Source of the DNA: an uncultured Ruminococcus sp.
GTDB taxonomy: Bacteria > Bacillota > Clostridia > Oscillospirales > Ruminococcaceae
Assembly (NCBI GenBank): GCA_947589205.1
Contig: CANQCJ010000008.1
Span: 1 to 22,677, forward strand
Direction: 5' to 3'
Length of the DNA: 22,677 nt
Every line of letters starts with the position of its first letter. Position 1 is the first letter of the stretch. The notes under the pieces are model-generated. The model was not told where the DNA came from, made no database searches, and worked only from the letters and a program-made list of their open reading frames with translations. Both the position numbers and the translations under genes were made by a program. Shown here in pieces: positions 16,972 through 22,677 of the stretch.

Positions 16972-18393
16972 ATGAATAAGTTAAGAAGAACGCTTGCGAT
17001 GGTCGTTGCATTGTCTGCGGCGGTATGCGCTGCCGGCTGCGGCGGTTCGTCCGGCTCATCGACCGAATCCACGGTATCCGAGGTCGAAAAGGTAGACGTA
17101 GAGGACACCGCCGCCGTTGACAAGATACCCGAGGGCGCGGAGACCGAGCTTAGATGGATGGGTACATACGACCTCAACCCCGCCGAGGGACAGGACACCT
17201 CCGTTGAAATGACGCTCTTTAACAACAAGGGCGGTACTATCGTCTGGGATCAGGTAATAGACAGCGAAAAGTTTGACAAGCTCGCCGGCGCGCTCATGGC
17301 GCAGAAGAACGTTCCCGACCTGTTCAAATATGAGTGGATGGCGTTCCCCTGCCAGGTAGTAAAGGATATGTATCAGCCGGTAGACAGCATAGTAGATTTT
17401 GACAGCGACCTCTGGAAGGACACAAAGACCGCCGCAGATCAGTTCGTGCTCAACGGCGAGCATTATGTTGCGCCGATAAACTTCACGGTCGGCACGCTCA
17501 TGATGTACGACTATGCGGTAATAGAAAACGAAGGTCTCGACGACCCGTATGAGCTTTATTTAAACGGCGAATGGAATTGGGACGCTTGGACGGAAATGAT
17601 GGACACGTTCGTTTCAAACGGTTCGGGCGACGATATACGCTACGGCATAAACGGCTGGTTCCAGACGCAGATAGTTCAGCAGACCGGTAAAACGATGGTG
17701 ACCTACGATAAGGACACCAACACCTTCACCTCCAACATAACCGACCCCGATATAGAGCGCGCGGAAAATATGCTCTATGATATCGGAAAGAAGGGTCTTG
17801 TTCTGACCGACTGGACGGTCAACGCCAAGAACGCGCTCAAGGACGGCAACACGCTGTTCTACTGCATGGGCACATGGGCGATGACAGGCAATAACGGTCC
17901 GAGCGACGGCGACGACTGGAGAGTAGTACCCGTTCCGAGCGACCCGAACACCGATGAAAAGTACATGACCTCCGATATGCTCGCATATATGTGGGTAAAG
18001 GGCTCGACAAAGAACGAAGCCGTTAAAACATGGTACGAGTGCTGCCGCATAACCAACACCGACCCGCAGTATCAGGAAAACGGCAAGCAGAAATTCTTGA
18101 ACGCCAATCCCTGCTGGTCTGAGGAGATGTATCAGGTATTCTTAGACGCTTCCTCGACCGAATATAATCAGGTATTCGACTACGGCTACGGAATTTCCGG
18201 AACGCTCTCGGACGACAACGCCAGCGAGGACGGAAGCTGCGTAACAAGAAAGCTGTACGAGTATACCAACAAGACGAGCGACGACGGACATCAGTATTCC
18301 TGGAGCGAGCTGAGAGAAAGCTATTCGCCGACAGTCGACAGCGAGCTTAAAGACATCAACGCGGCGATACAGGATTATCTTGCAAAGCAATGA
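16972..18393 (+). CDS. Family 1 extracellular solute-binding lipoprotein (sugar ABC type)
   Basis: Protein of 473 residues with a lipoprotein signal peptide (MNKLRRTLAMVVALSAAVCAAGC, lipid Cys at 23) and a Ser/Gly linker. The mature part follows family 1 solute-binding proteins, which capture oligosaccharides for ABC importers: FDKLAGALMAQKNVPDLFKYEW, an LMMYDYAVIENEGLDDPYELY region, and WNWDAWTEMMDTF. A C-terminal KTWYECCRITN segment follows. Many aromatic residues fit sugar stacking. No permease or ATPase genes accompany it here, unlike the usual operon. It has a perfect promoter, and its stop overlaps the start of hpt (ATGA at 18390). The solute is unknown. The sugar role is inferred from the family. 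Confidence 0.9.
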   Translation: MNKLRRTLAMVVALSAAVCAAGCGGSSGSSTESTVSEVEKVDVEDTAAVDKIPEGAETELRWMGTYDLNPAEGQDTSVEMTLFNNKGGTIVWDQVIDSEKFDKLAGALMAQKNVPDLFKYEWMAFPCQVVKDMYQPVDSIVDFDSDLWKDTKTAADQFVLNGEHYVAPINFTVGTLMMYDYAVIENEGLDDPYELYLNGEWNWDAWTEMMDTFVSNGSGDDIRYGINGWFQTQIVQQTGKTMVTYDKDTNTFTSNITDPDIERAENMLYDIGKKGLVLTDWTVNAKNALKDGNTLFYCMGTWAMTGNNGPSDGDDWRVVPVPSDPNTDEKYMTSDMLAYMWVKGSTKNEAVKTWYECCRITNTDPQYQENGKQKFLNANPCWSEEMYQVFLDASSTEYNQVFDYGYGISGTLSDDNASEDGSCVTRKLYEYTNKTSDDGHQYSWSELRESYSPTVDSELKDINAAIQDYLAKQ

Positions 18394-18938
18394 CCTTTAA
18401 AAGCAAGGAAGAATATTCAAGCCGCATAGGCAGGACGCTGATAACGTCTGAACAGATAGCAGCCGCCGTAAAGAAATGCGCCGAAAAAATAGACAGCATC
18501 TATGACGGCAGACCGCTGCTGATGATAGGAGTGCTCAACGGCGCGGCGATGTTTGCAGGCGAGCTTATGAAGCATATAAGCGTTCCCTGCGAGCTGGAAT
18601 TTATACAGGCTGAAAGCTATTATGATTCCACCGAATCGAGCGGAGAGGTAAGGCTCACGCGCGAAATAGAACGCGATATAAGCGGGTATCACGTACTGCT
18701 TGCCGAGGACATAATCGACACCGGCAGGACGCTGAGCAGGGTCAAGGCTCTGCTTGAAGGCAAAAAGCCGCTGTCTGTCACAACGATAACGCTTCTCGAC
18801 AAGCCCGAGCGGAGATTGGTCGAATTTACGCCGGATATCTCGCTGTTTACGATAGAGGACGTTTTCGTGATAGGCTTCGGACTTGACTGCGCGGGGTATT
18901 ACAGGAATCTTCCGTTTATTGCGGAATACAAAGAATAA
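18390..18938 (+). CDS. hpt: Hypoxanthine phosphoribosyltransferase
   Basis: Purine salvage enzyme joining hypoxanthine or guanine to PRPP to give IMP or GMP, in the cytoplasm. Its 182 residues are the usual bacterial length. LLMIGVLNGAAMFAGELM (44-61) is the first conserved segment. HVLLAEDIIDTGRTL (101-115) is the PRPP-binding signature with the acidic pair E106-D107. SVTTITLLDKPERR and FVIGFGLDCAGYYRNLPFIAEYKE are the C-terminal HPRT motifs. The start overlaps the stop of the solute-binding gene in ATGA, and no good ribosome site is visible just before it, so translation probably depends on coupling. A strong terminator follows the stop. Confidence 0.96.
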   Translation: MTFKSKEEYSSRIGRTLITSEQIAAAVKKCAEKIDSIYDGRPLLMIGVLNGAAMFAGELMKHISVPCELEFIQAESYYDSTESSGEVRLTREIERDISGYHVLLAEDIIDTGRTLSRVKALLEGKKPLSVTTITLLDKPERRLVEFTPDISLFTIEDVFVIGFGLDCAGYYRNLPFIAEYKE

Positions 18939-18945
18939 ATTTCAT

Positions 18946-18988
18946 GCGGCGGAGCGTGTTTAAAAAAATGCGCCCTGCCGCTTTTTTT
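18946..18988 (+). terminator. Intrinsic terminator after hpt
   Basis: Left arm from 18946 (GCGGCGGAGCGT) pairs with the right arm ending at 18981 (GCGCCCTGCCGC), broken by one A-C mismatch and with a few G-T pairs, around an AT loop. Seven T follow at 18982-18988. It begins 8 bases after the hpt stop codon. Confidence 0.93.
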
Positions 18989-19056
18989 GTGCTTGTCATA
19001 TGTTTGAGAGAAATAACATAAAATAAACTAAGGAAAAAATTGCATTTGTTTTTTGC

Positions 19057-19086
19057 GAATAGCTGTATTTGGAAAAGGCAATAATT
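19057..19086 (+). promoter_or_regulatory. Candidate forespore (SigF-type) promoter of sigG
   Basis: GAATA (19057-19061), 15 bases, then GGCAATAATT (19077-19086). The -10 fits the SigF consensus GGnnAnAMTw at every fixed position. The -35 matches SigF GYWTA at four of five positions and SigG GnATR fully. No SigA promoter is evident in this gap, consistent with the known control of sigG by SigF and SigG. Confidence 0.6.
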
Positions 19087-19092
19087 AAGTTG

Positions 19093-19110
19093 GCGGGAGT
19101 TTAGTCCCGC
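19093..19110 (+). promoter_or_regulatory. Hairpin in the sigG mRNA leader
   Basis: GCGGGA (19093-19098), loop GTTTAG, TCCCGC (19105-19110): a perfect 6-pair GC stem. It ends one base before the ribosome site AAGGGAG (19111-19117), which in turn is about 12 bases from the ATG. It lacks a T run, so it is not a terminator. It could act on sigG translation or mRNA stability. Confidence 0.65.
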
Positions 19111-19129
19111 AAGGGAGAGTAAAAAACAA

Positions 19130-19906
19130 ATGCAGTACAATAAAGTAGAGATAAGCGGCATAAATACGTCGGAGCTCAAAACCCTGAGCGAGAGCGAGAC
19201 GAGGGAGCTGCTCATAAAAACCAAGCAGGGCGACAAGGCGGCGCGGGAAAAGCTTATACGAGGGAATCTGCGGTTAGTGCTGAGCGTTCTGCAAAAATTC
19301 ACCGGGCGCGGCGAAAGCGCGGACGATCTTTTTCAGGTCGGCGTCATCGGGCTTATCAAGGCGATAGACAATTTCAACGTGGAGCTGAGCGTAAAATTCA
19401 GCACCTACGGCGTGCCGATGATATTGGGCGAGATAAGGCGTTTTCTGCGCGACTACCAGTCGGTAAGGGTAAGCCGTTCGCTGAGAGATCTCGCGTATAA
19501 GGCGATGCAGGCAAAGGAAAGGCTGTTAGCCGAGGAGCAGCGCGAGCCGAGCATAGACATGATAGCTCAGGCGGTCGGCGCAAAGCGGGCGGACGTGGTG
19601 ATAGCGTTAGAAGCGATAAGCGATCCCGTTTCGCTGTTCGAGCCGGTGTATTCGGACTCGGGAGACACGCTTTATCTGCTCGATCAGGTAAGCGACAAAA
19701 GCGACAACGGCAGCGCGCTGAACGAGCTGCTTGTCAGAGACGCGGTGAAAAATCTGCCGGAGCGGGAGAGGAATATTCTTTTTTTAAGATATATCCGCGG
19801 AAAAACGCAGGTGGAGGTGGCAAAGGAGGTCGGAATTTCGCAGGCGCAGGTCTCGCGCCTTGAAAAGGGCGCGATAAACAACATAAGGAGTCAGATACAG
19901 GCATGA
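19130..19906 (+). CDS. sigG: Forespore sigma factor SigG
   Basis: Late forespore RNA polymerase sigma factor controlling spore maturation genes. It has 258 residues. The start MQYNKVEISGINTSEL matches the SigG-specific N-terminus (NKVEICGVDTS in Bacillus), separating it from SigF and SigB. Region 2 (NLRLVLSVLQKFTGRGESADDLFQVGVIGLIKAIDNF, then VKFSTYGVPMILGEIRRFLRD) and VRVSRSLRDLAYKAMQ are nearly canonical. Region 4 has LPERERNILFLRYIRGKTQVEVAKEVGISQAQVSRLEKGAI. It sits alone with ylbJ, without spoIIGA and sigE, which flank it in Bacillus. The stop overlaps the ylbJ start in ATGA. Upstream are a SigF-like promoter and a leader hairpin. Confidence 0.96.
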   Translation: MQYNKVEISGINTSELKTLSESETRELLIKTKQGDKAAREKLIRGNLRLVLSVLQKFTGRGESADDLFQVGVIGLIKAIDNFNVELSVKFSTYGVPMILGEIRRFLRDYQSVRVSRSLRDLAYKAMQAKERLLAEEQREPSIDMIAQAVGAKRADVVIALEAISDPVSLFEPVYSDSGDTLYLLDQVSDKSDNGSALNELLVRDAVKNLPERERNILFLRYIRGKTQVEVAKEVGISQAQVSRLEKGAINNIRSQIQA

Positions 19907-20961
19907 CGAAGATAAAAAACTTTAAGGAGAAGCTGTTTTCGCTTGTTTTAGCCTTGTACGCGGCAATGCTGATAGCAGACCCGTATTTAACGAGCGAAAG
20001 CATAAAGCAGTCGCTTCTAAGGTGTGCAAACGTGATAATACCCTCGCTCTTTGCGTTTATGGCGGTGTCCGCGCTTATCGTAAGGAGCGGAGCGTACATA
20101 TATTTGTCCGCACCGTTTTTGCCGCTGGCAAAAATATTGGCGATACCCAAGGAGCTGTTTTTTGTGTTTTTGACGGCGAACACCGCCGGCTATCCGATAG
20201 GCGCGTCGATAATCTCAACGCTTGTCGATTCAAACGAGATAGACAAAAAAAGCGCCGCCAGGCTGCTTTGCTGCTGCTATAACGGCGGGCCTGCGTTTTT
20301 CGTTTCGGCTTTGGGAATAGCCGCGTTCGGCTCGGCAAGAGCGGGCATGATGGTTTTCTGCTCTATCCTCCTTGCAAATCTCACCATCGCAGTTTTTTTA
20401 AACCGCATTTTTCCGATAAAATGCAATGCCTCGCAAAAAAGCGTTTCCTTAAGCGCGCGGCAGTTTACCGAAAGCGTCGACGGCGCGGGCGTTTCGATGC
20501 TTAAAATTTGCGGCATGATAATATTTTTTTCAACGATCGTTTCGTTTTTTTCCAAGCTTTTTAAGACCCAAAGCAATTACACGGCGCTTCTGACCTCCGT
20601 TTTGGAGATATCGAATCTCTCGACTCTAAGCGGTTATCCGTTCCGCCTGCTGCCGCTGACCGCCGCCTGCGGAGCGTTCGGGGGAGTTTGTATAATCATG
20701 CAGGTAAGCGCGATAGTCTCAAACAGATTTTCCTTGAAGCCGTTTGTGCTTGCGCGGCTGCTGAGCGCGCCGTTGTCGGCGGGCTGGTGTATGGTATTAT
20801 ACAGATTTTTTGGCAATTTTAGTATTGAAGCTTCGACTAAGCCGGAGGTTATAGTCAATTTCAACAATTTTTTGCCCTCGGTTTGCTTAATAATGATGAT
20901 TTTTTTGTCGCTTTTAAAAAAAGGGGTAGCATTTTCGAGACAGATGTGTTATAATAAATAA
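19903..20961 (+). CDS. ylbJ: YlbJ-like sporulation integral membrane protein
   Basis: Polytopic membrane protein of 352 residues with about eight hydrophobic segments. It matches the nucleoside-recognition/Gate-type layout of YlbJ: CANVIIPSLFAFMAVSALIV, FVFLTANTAGYPIGASIISTLVDSNEIDKKSAARLLCCCYNGGPAFFVSALGIAAFGSARAG, and GYPFRLLPLTAACGAFGGVCIIMQVSAI. YlbJ is needed for proper spore formation in Bacillus, but its transport substrate is not settled. AAGGAG (19885-19890) lies 12 bases before the ATG, and the start overlaps the sigG stop, so it should be made with SigG. In Bacillus ylbJ belongs to the mother-cell regulon, so coupling to sigG would be unusual. No terminator follows. Confidence 0.8.
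   Translation: MTKIKNFKEKLFSLVLALYAAMLIADPYLTSESIKQSLLRCANVIIPSLFAFMAVSALIVRSGAYIYLSAPFLPLAKILAIPKELFFVFLTANTAGYPIGASIISTLVDSNEIDKKSAARLLCCCYNGGPAFFVSALGIAAFGSARAGMMVFCSILLANLTIAVFLNRIFPIKCNASQKSVSLSARQFTESVDGAGVSMLKICGMIIFFSTIVSFFSKLFKTQSNYTALLTSVLEISNLSTLSGYPFRLLPLTAACGAFGGVCIIMQVSAIVSNRFSLKPFVLARLLSAPLSAGWCMVLYRFFGNFSIEASTKPEVIVNFNNFLPSVCLIMMIFLSLLKKGVAFSRQMCYNK
20932..20955 (+). promoter_or_regulatory. Candidate extended -10 promoter at the 3' end of ylbJ
   Basis: TGTTATAAT (20947-20955) is a perfect extended -10 inside the last codons of ylbJ. The -35 is poor (GTAGCA at 18-base spacing, three of six). Predicted transcription start is near 20962, just after the ylbJ stop, which would give a leader of about 170 bases to the ATG at 21131. 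Confidence 0.5.
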
Positions 20962-21063
20962 GTAATGAGCGCGGAGATCATGTTTTTAAAATACGATCTT
21001 CGGGAACTCACTCGTCTAAGCAGGGTAAGACACGGATAATGAGTCCGCAGGCACACCTGTTCG
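20962..21063 (+). ncRNA. Possible structured leader or small RNA, identity unknown
   Basis: No open reading frame fills this stretch, but it is rich in complementary segments. CGGAGATC (20972-20979) pairs with GATCTTCG (20995-21002), eight pairs with one G-T. GGAACTCA (21003-21010) pairs with TGAGTCC (21040-21046), with one bulged A, enclosing GTCT/AGAC. CAGG(CACA)CCTG forms a small hairpin around 21048-21059. I could not match it to a known riboswitch, T-box, 6S, SRP or tRNA pattern. It lies between a candidate promoter and the small Cys-rich gene, so a cis-acting leader is possible. Confidence 0.4.
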
Positions 21064-21110
21064 TACCTCTTACCTCTTAAAAGCGAAGCGTTCTTACCTC
21101 TTACTTCTAA
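21064..21110. repeat. Heptamer repeats TACCTCT in two blocks
   Basis: TACCTCT occurs at 21064-21070, 21071-21077 and 21095-21101, with a variant TACTTCT at 21102-21108. Each pair is followed by TA, and the blocks are separated by 17 bases containing AAGCGAAGCG. This looks like a short tandem repeat element in the leader of the next gene. Confidence 0.8.
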
Positions 21111-21130
21111 ATGCAAGGAGATGTATTAAT

Positions 21131-21342
21131 ATGGCAAAAAAGAAAAATTATTTCGGCAACAGCATTCAGCCCTCCTGCTCCTACTGTCTTTACGGCAACC
21201 GTTCCAAGGAAACAAGGTGCTCTGTGAAAAGCAGGGTCTTGTGGAAGCTGATTATTCTTGTAAAAAGTGGATATACGATCCTATCAAGCGCATTCCCAAA
21301 AAGCAGCTTGAAATACCCAATCAGGAAGACGATATCATCTGA
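21131..21342 (+). pseudogene. Small four-cysteine (zinc-ribbon-like) protein, interrupted by a one-base frameshift
   Basis: From the ATG at 21131 (after CAAGGAG) the first frame gives MAKKKNYFGNSIQPSCSYCL then YGNRSK. Shifting back one base at 21208, the next frame gives GNKVLCEKQGLVEADYSCKK then WIYDPIKRIPKKQLEIPNQE and a stop at 21340-21342. Joined, this is a 70-residue protein with CxxC...C...C, matching a small protein I recall as widely conserved in Clostridia (MAKKK..FG..I.P.C.YC ... YSC..F.YDP.KR.P). The first frame alone would continue to 21427 with unrelated residues and run through the terminator. One extra G in the AAGG at 21206-21209 would restore it. It may be a real mutation, a sequencing error, or less likely a programmed -1 shift. 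The biochemical role is unknown. Confidence 0.8.
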
Positions 21343-21352
21343 CAAAAAATAT

Positions 21353-21387
21353 GCCTTCGCCTTAGACAAGGCGGAGGCTTTTGTTTT
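21353..21387 (+). terminator. Intrinsic terminator after the small Cys protein gene
   Basis: GCCTTCGCCTT (21353-21363), loop AGAC, AAGGCGGAGGC (21368-21378): eleven pairs with one G-T, then TTTTGTTTT. It lies 10 bases after the frame-corrected stop codon and ends only 12 bases before the next start codon. Confidence 0.9.
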
Positions 21388-21399
21388 GAGGAGGACACA

Positions 21400-22386
21400 A
21401 TGGACAGATTTGAAGGGAGCTTTTTAAGCTCAGACGGTCAGCATTACTGCCATTATTTTATACTGCCGTGTGAGGAGCCGCAGGGTATCGTTCAGATATC
21501 GCACGGAATGTGCGAGTATATCGAACGCTATCTCGATTTTGCGGGCTTTCTGTCGGAGCACGGCTTCGTTGTCTGCGCAAACGACCATCTCGGACACGGA
21601 CACAGCGTTTATTCGCCGGACGAGCTGGGCTATTTTTCGCCGATGGACGGCTGGCAGAACGCCGTCAGGGATCTTCACAAAATGACGAGGATAGTAAAGG
21701 AACAATACCCCGGCTTGCCGCTGACCCTGCTCGGACACAGTATGGGAAGCTTCTTCGCAAGAGCTTATGCGGTGAAATTTCCCAATGAGTGCGAAAAATA
21801 TATCTTTATGGGAACGGCGGACGGCTTTGAGACAAACGCCGAGGACATAGGCGAAAAAGCGGGGCTTGCCGTAAAGGGCGGACGTTTGGGCTCTGCCGCG
21901 ATAACGCTCATGCTTTCGCAGGGAGAGATAATTTCAAAGCTGCGCGGAGATACCTACAGGAGCGAGCTTCTCGACAAGATAGGCTTCGGCAGGAACAACG
22001 AACGCATAACCGCACCGCGGACGAAGTACGACTGGCTGTCGCGCGATGAGAGCGTTGTGGATAAATTCGCGTCGGACGAGCTTTGCAATTTTATTTTCAC
22101 GGTAAACGGATTTATCAATTTAGCCTCCGCGCTCTGGTATGTTTCAAACGATAAATGGTACGATTCCCTGGATACCTCTAAGCCGATAATGATACTCAGC
22201 GGCGACTGCGACCCTGTGGGAAATTACGGCAAGGGCACGGCGAGAGTAGCGCGGAGGCTGCGGGACGGCGGCTGCGCCGTTTCCTACAAGCTCTATGACG
22301 GAGCAAGGCACGAGCTGCTGAACGAGCTCAACAAAAACGAGGTATATGAGGATATACTGGAATTTATTGCGCAAAAAAACGGCTGA
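21400..22386 (+). CDS. Alpha/beta hydrolase, monoacylglycerol lipase / lysophospholipase type
   Basis: Serine hydrolase of 328 residues with no signal peptide, so cytoplasmic. GIVQISHGMCEYIERYLDFA (29-48) carries the oxyanion-hole HG motif of the monoacylglycerol lipase/PldB group. CANDHLGHGHS (59-69) is typical. The nucleophile is Ser114 in LLGHSMGS. The likely acid is Asp271 in SGDCDPVG, and His304 in GARHELLNE completes the triad. It probably releases a fatty acid from monoacylglycerols or lysophospholipids; the exact substrate is unknown. GAGGAGG lies immediately before the ATG and directly after the terminator's T run, so no separate promoter fits between. Expression would need read-through or a promoter further up. 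A ComM/YifB gene follows 31 bases later. Confidence 0.93.
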   Translation: MDRFEGSFLSSDGQHYCHYFILPCEEPQGIVQISHGMCEYIERYLDFAGFLSEHGFVVCANDHLGHGHSVYSPDELGYFSPMDGWQNAVRDLHKMTRIVKEQYPGLPLTLLGHSMGSFFARAYAVKFPNECEKYIFMGTADGFETNAEDIGEKAGLAVKGGRLGSAAITLMLSQGEIISKLRGDTYRSELLDKIGFGRNNERITAPRTKYDWLSRDESVVDKFASDELCNFIFTVNGFINLASALWYVSNDKWYDSLDTSKPIMILSGDCDPVGNYGKGTARVARRLRDGGCAVSYKLYDGARHELLNELNKNEVYEDILEFIAQKNG

Positions 22387-22417
22387 AAAAATTTTAAAAG
22401 GACGGAAGTGACAAGTC

Positions 22418-22677
22418 ATGTTTTATAAGGCGTCGAGCTTCGGGCTTATCGGATTTAACGTTTTCGAGGTGACGGCAGAGATAGAAGCGAGCAAGGGTCT
22501 GCCGGACTTTCAGATAATCGGTCTTGCGGACGCGTCGGTGCGCGAGTGCAGGGAAAGAATGAAATGCGCGTTCAGGACATCGCAGCTTAGCTTTCCCAAG
22601 CAGCAGGTGGTGATAAATCTTTCGCCTGCCGGCATAAAAAAATCGGGAACGGCGTTCGATTTAGCGATAGCCGTAGT
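22418..22677 (+). CDS. ComM/YifB family Mg-chelatase-like ATPase, N-terminal part (3' end outside window)
   Basis: The 86 visible codons begin MFYKASSFGLIGFNVFEVTA, followed by GLPDFQIIGLADASVRECRERMKCAF and VVINLSPAGIKKSGTAFDLAIAV. These are the standard N-terminal (ChlI-type, Lon-protease-like) domain of the YifB/ComM family. The AAA+ domain lies beyond the window. In other bacteria ComM is a helicase acting on DNA branches during natural transformation. A weak ribosome site (AAAAGGA at 22396-22402, rather far, or GGAAG closer) precedes the ATG. No terminator separates it from the hydrolase gene. Confidence 0.93.
   Translation, partial: MFYKASSFGLIGFNVFEVTAEIEASKGLPDFQIIGLADASVRECRERMKCAFRTSQLSFPKQQVVINLSPAGIKKSGTAFDLAIAV

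Noticed and set aside
21003..21075. tRNA-like look (D-arm-like GTCT/AGAC with GGG loop, 7-base loop, TTCG)
   Set aside because: The candidate anticodon loop lacks U33, the T arm does not pair, and there is no acceptor stem or CCA. Kept only as part of a possible structured leader.
21343..21427. C-terminal extension of the small Cys gene's first frame to 21427
   Set aside because: This part reads through a strong terminator and into the lipase gene, and its residues do not fit the family. It is a by-product of the frameshift.

Overview
The window looks like chromosomal DNA from an endospore-forming Clostridia bacterium, most likely a Ruminococcus-like member of the Oscillospiraceae. This rests on a dnaG-rpoD pair, a clear forespore sigma factor SigG beside a YlbJ-type sporulation membrane protein, secreted glycoside hydrolases with Ser-rich linkers and an SPNTG-type C-terminus, ruminococcal-style sugar-binding lipoproteins, and near-consensus SigA promoters. 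No rRNA, tRNA, CRISPR array, transposase or phage gene was seen. The genus is an inference from family resemblance, not from a search.

Layout. Positions 1-3293 (+ strand) carry the 3' part of dnaG, rpoD, an Rrf2-type regulator with three cysteines, and a membrane-anchored GH25-like protein, ending at a bidirectional terminator. Positions 3344-16681 (- strand) hold, in transcription order: a PLP aminotransferase overlapping a large FtsX/MacB-like permease; a small membrane protein with a Cys/Asp-rich tail and the ATPase ychF; a GH59 galactocerebrosidase-like protein; a secreted GH5 endoglucanase-like protein; and an NAD-dependent malic enzyme followed by an unrecognised large lipoprotein. Positions 16883-18988 (+) hold a consensus promoter, a family 1 solute-binding lipoprotein overlapping hypoxanthine phosphoribosyltransferase, and a strong terminator. 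Positions 19057-20961 (+) hold sigG, with a SigF-like promoter and a leader hairpin, overlapping ylbJ. Positions 20950-22677 (+) hold a candidate structured leader with heptamer repeats, a small four-cysteine protein broken by a one-base frameshift, a terminator, a monoacylglycerol-lipase-like hydrolase, and the 5' end of a ComM/YifB gene.

How the genes relate. Most are housekeeping (replication primase, primary sigma factor, purine salvage, ribosome-associated ATPase) interleaved with carbohydrate acquisition (GH59, GH5, solute-binding protein) and sporulation. Several pairs overlap at start and stop codons and are probably translationally coupled: aminotransferase/permease, solute-binding protein/hpt, and sigG/ylbJ.

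The items most worth following up are the frameshifted zinc-ribbon-like gene with its structured leader, the GH59 protein with the complete animal GALC-like architecture plus a membrane anchor, the small membrane protein with a repeat-encoded polycysteine tail, and the sigG upstream region. I do not see a clear new defence or mobile system.
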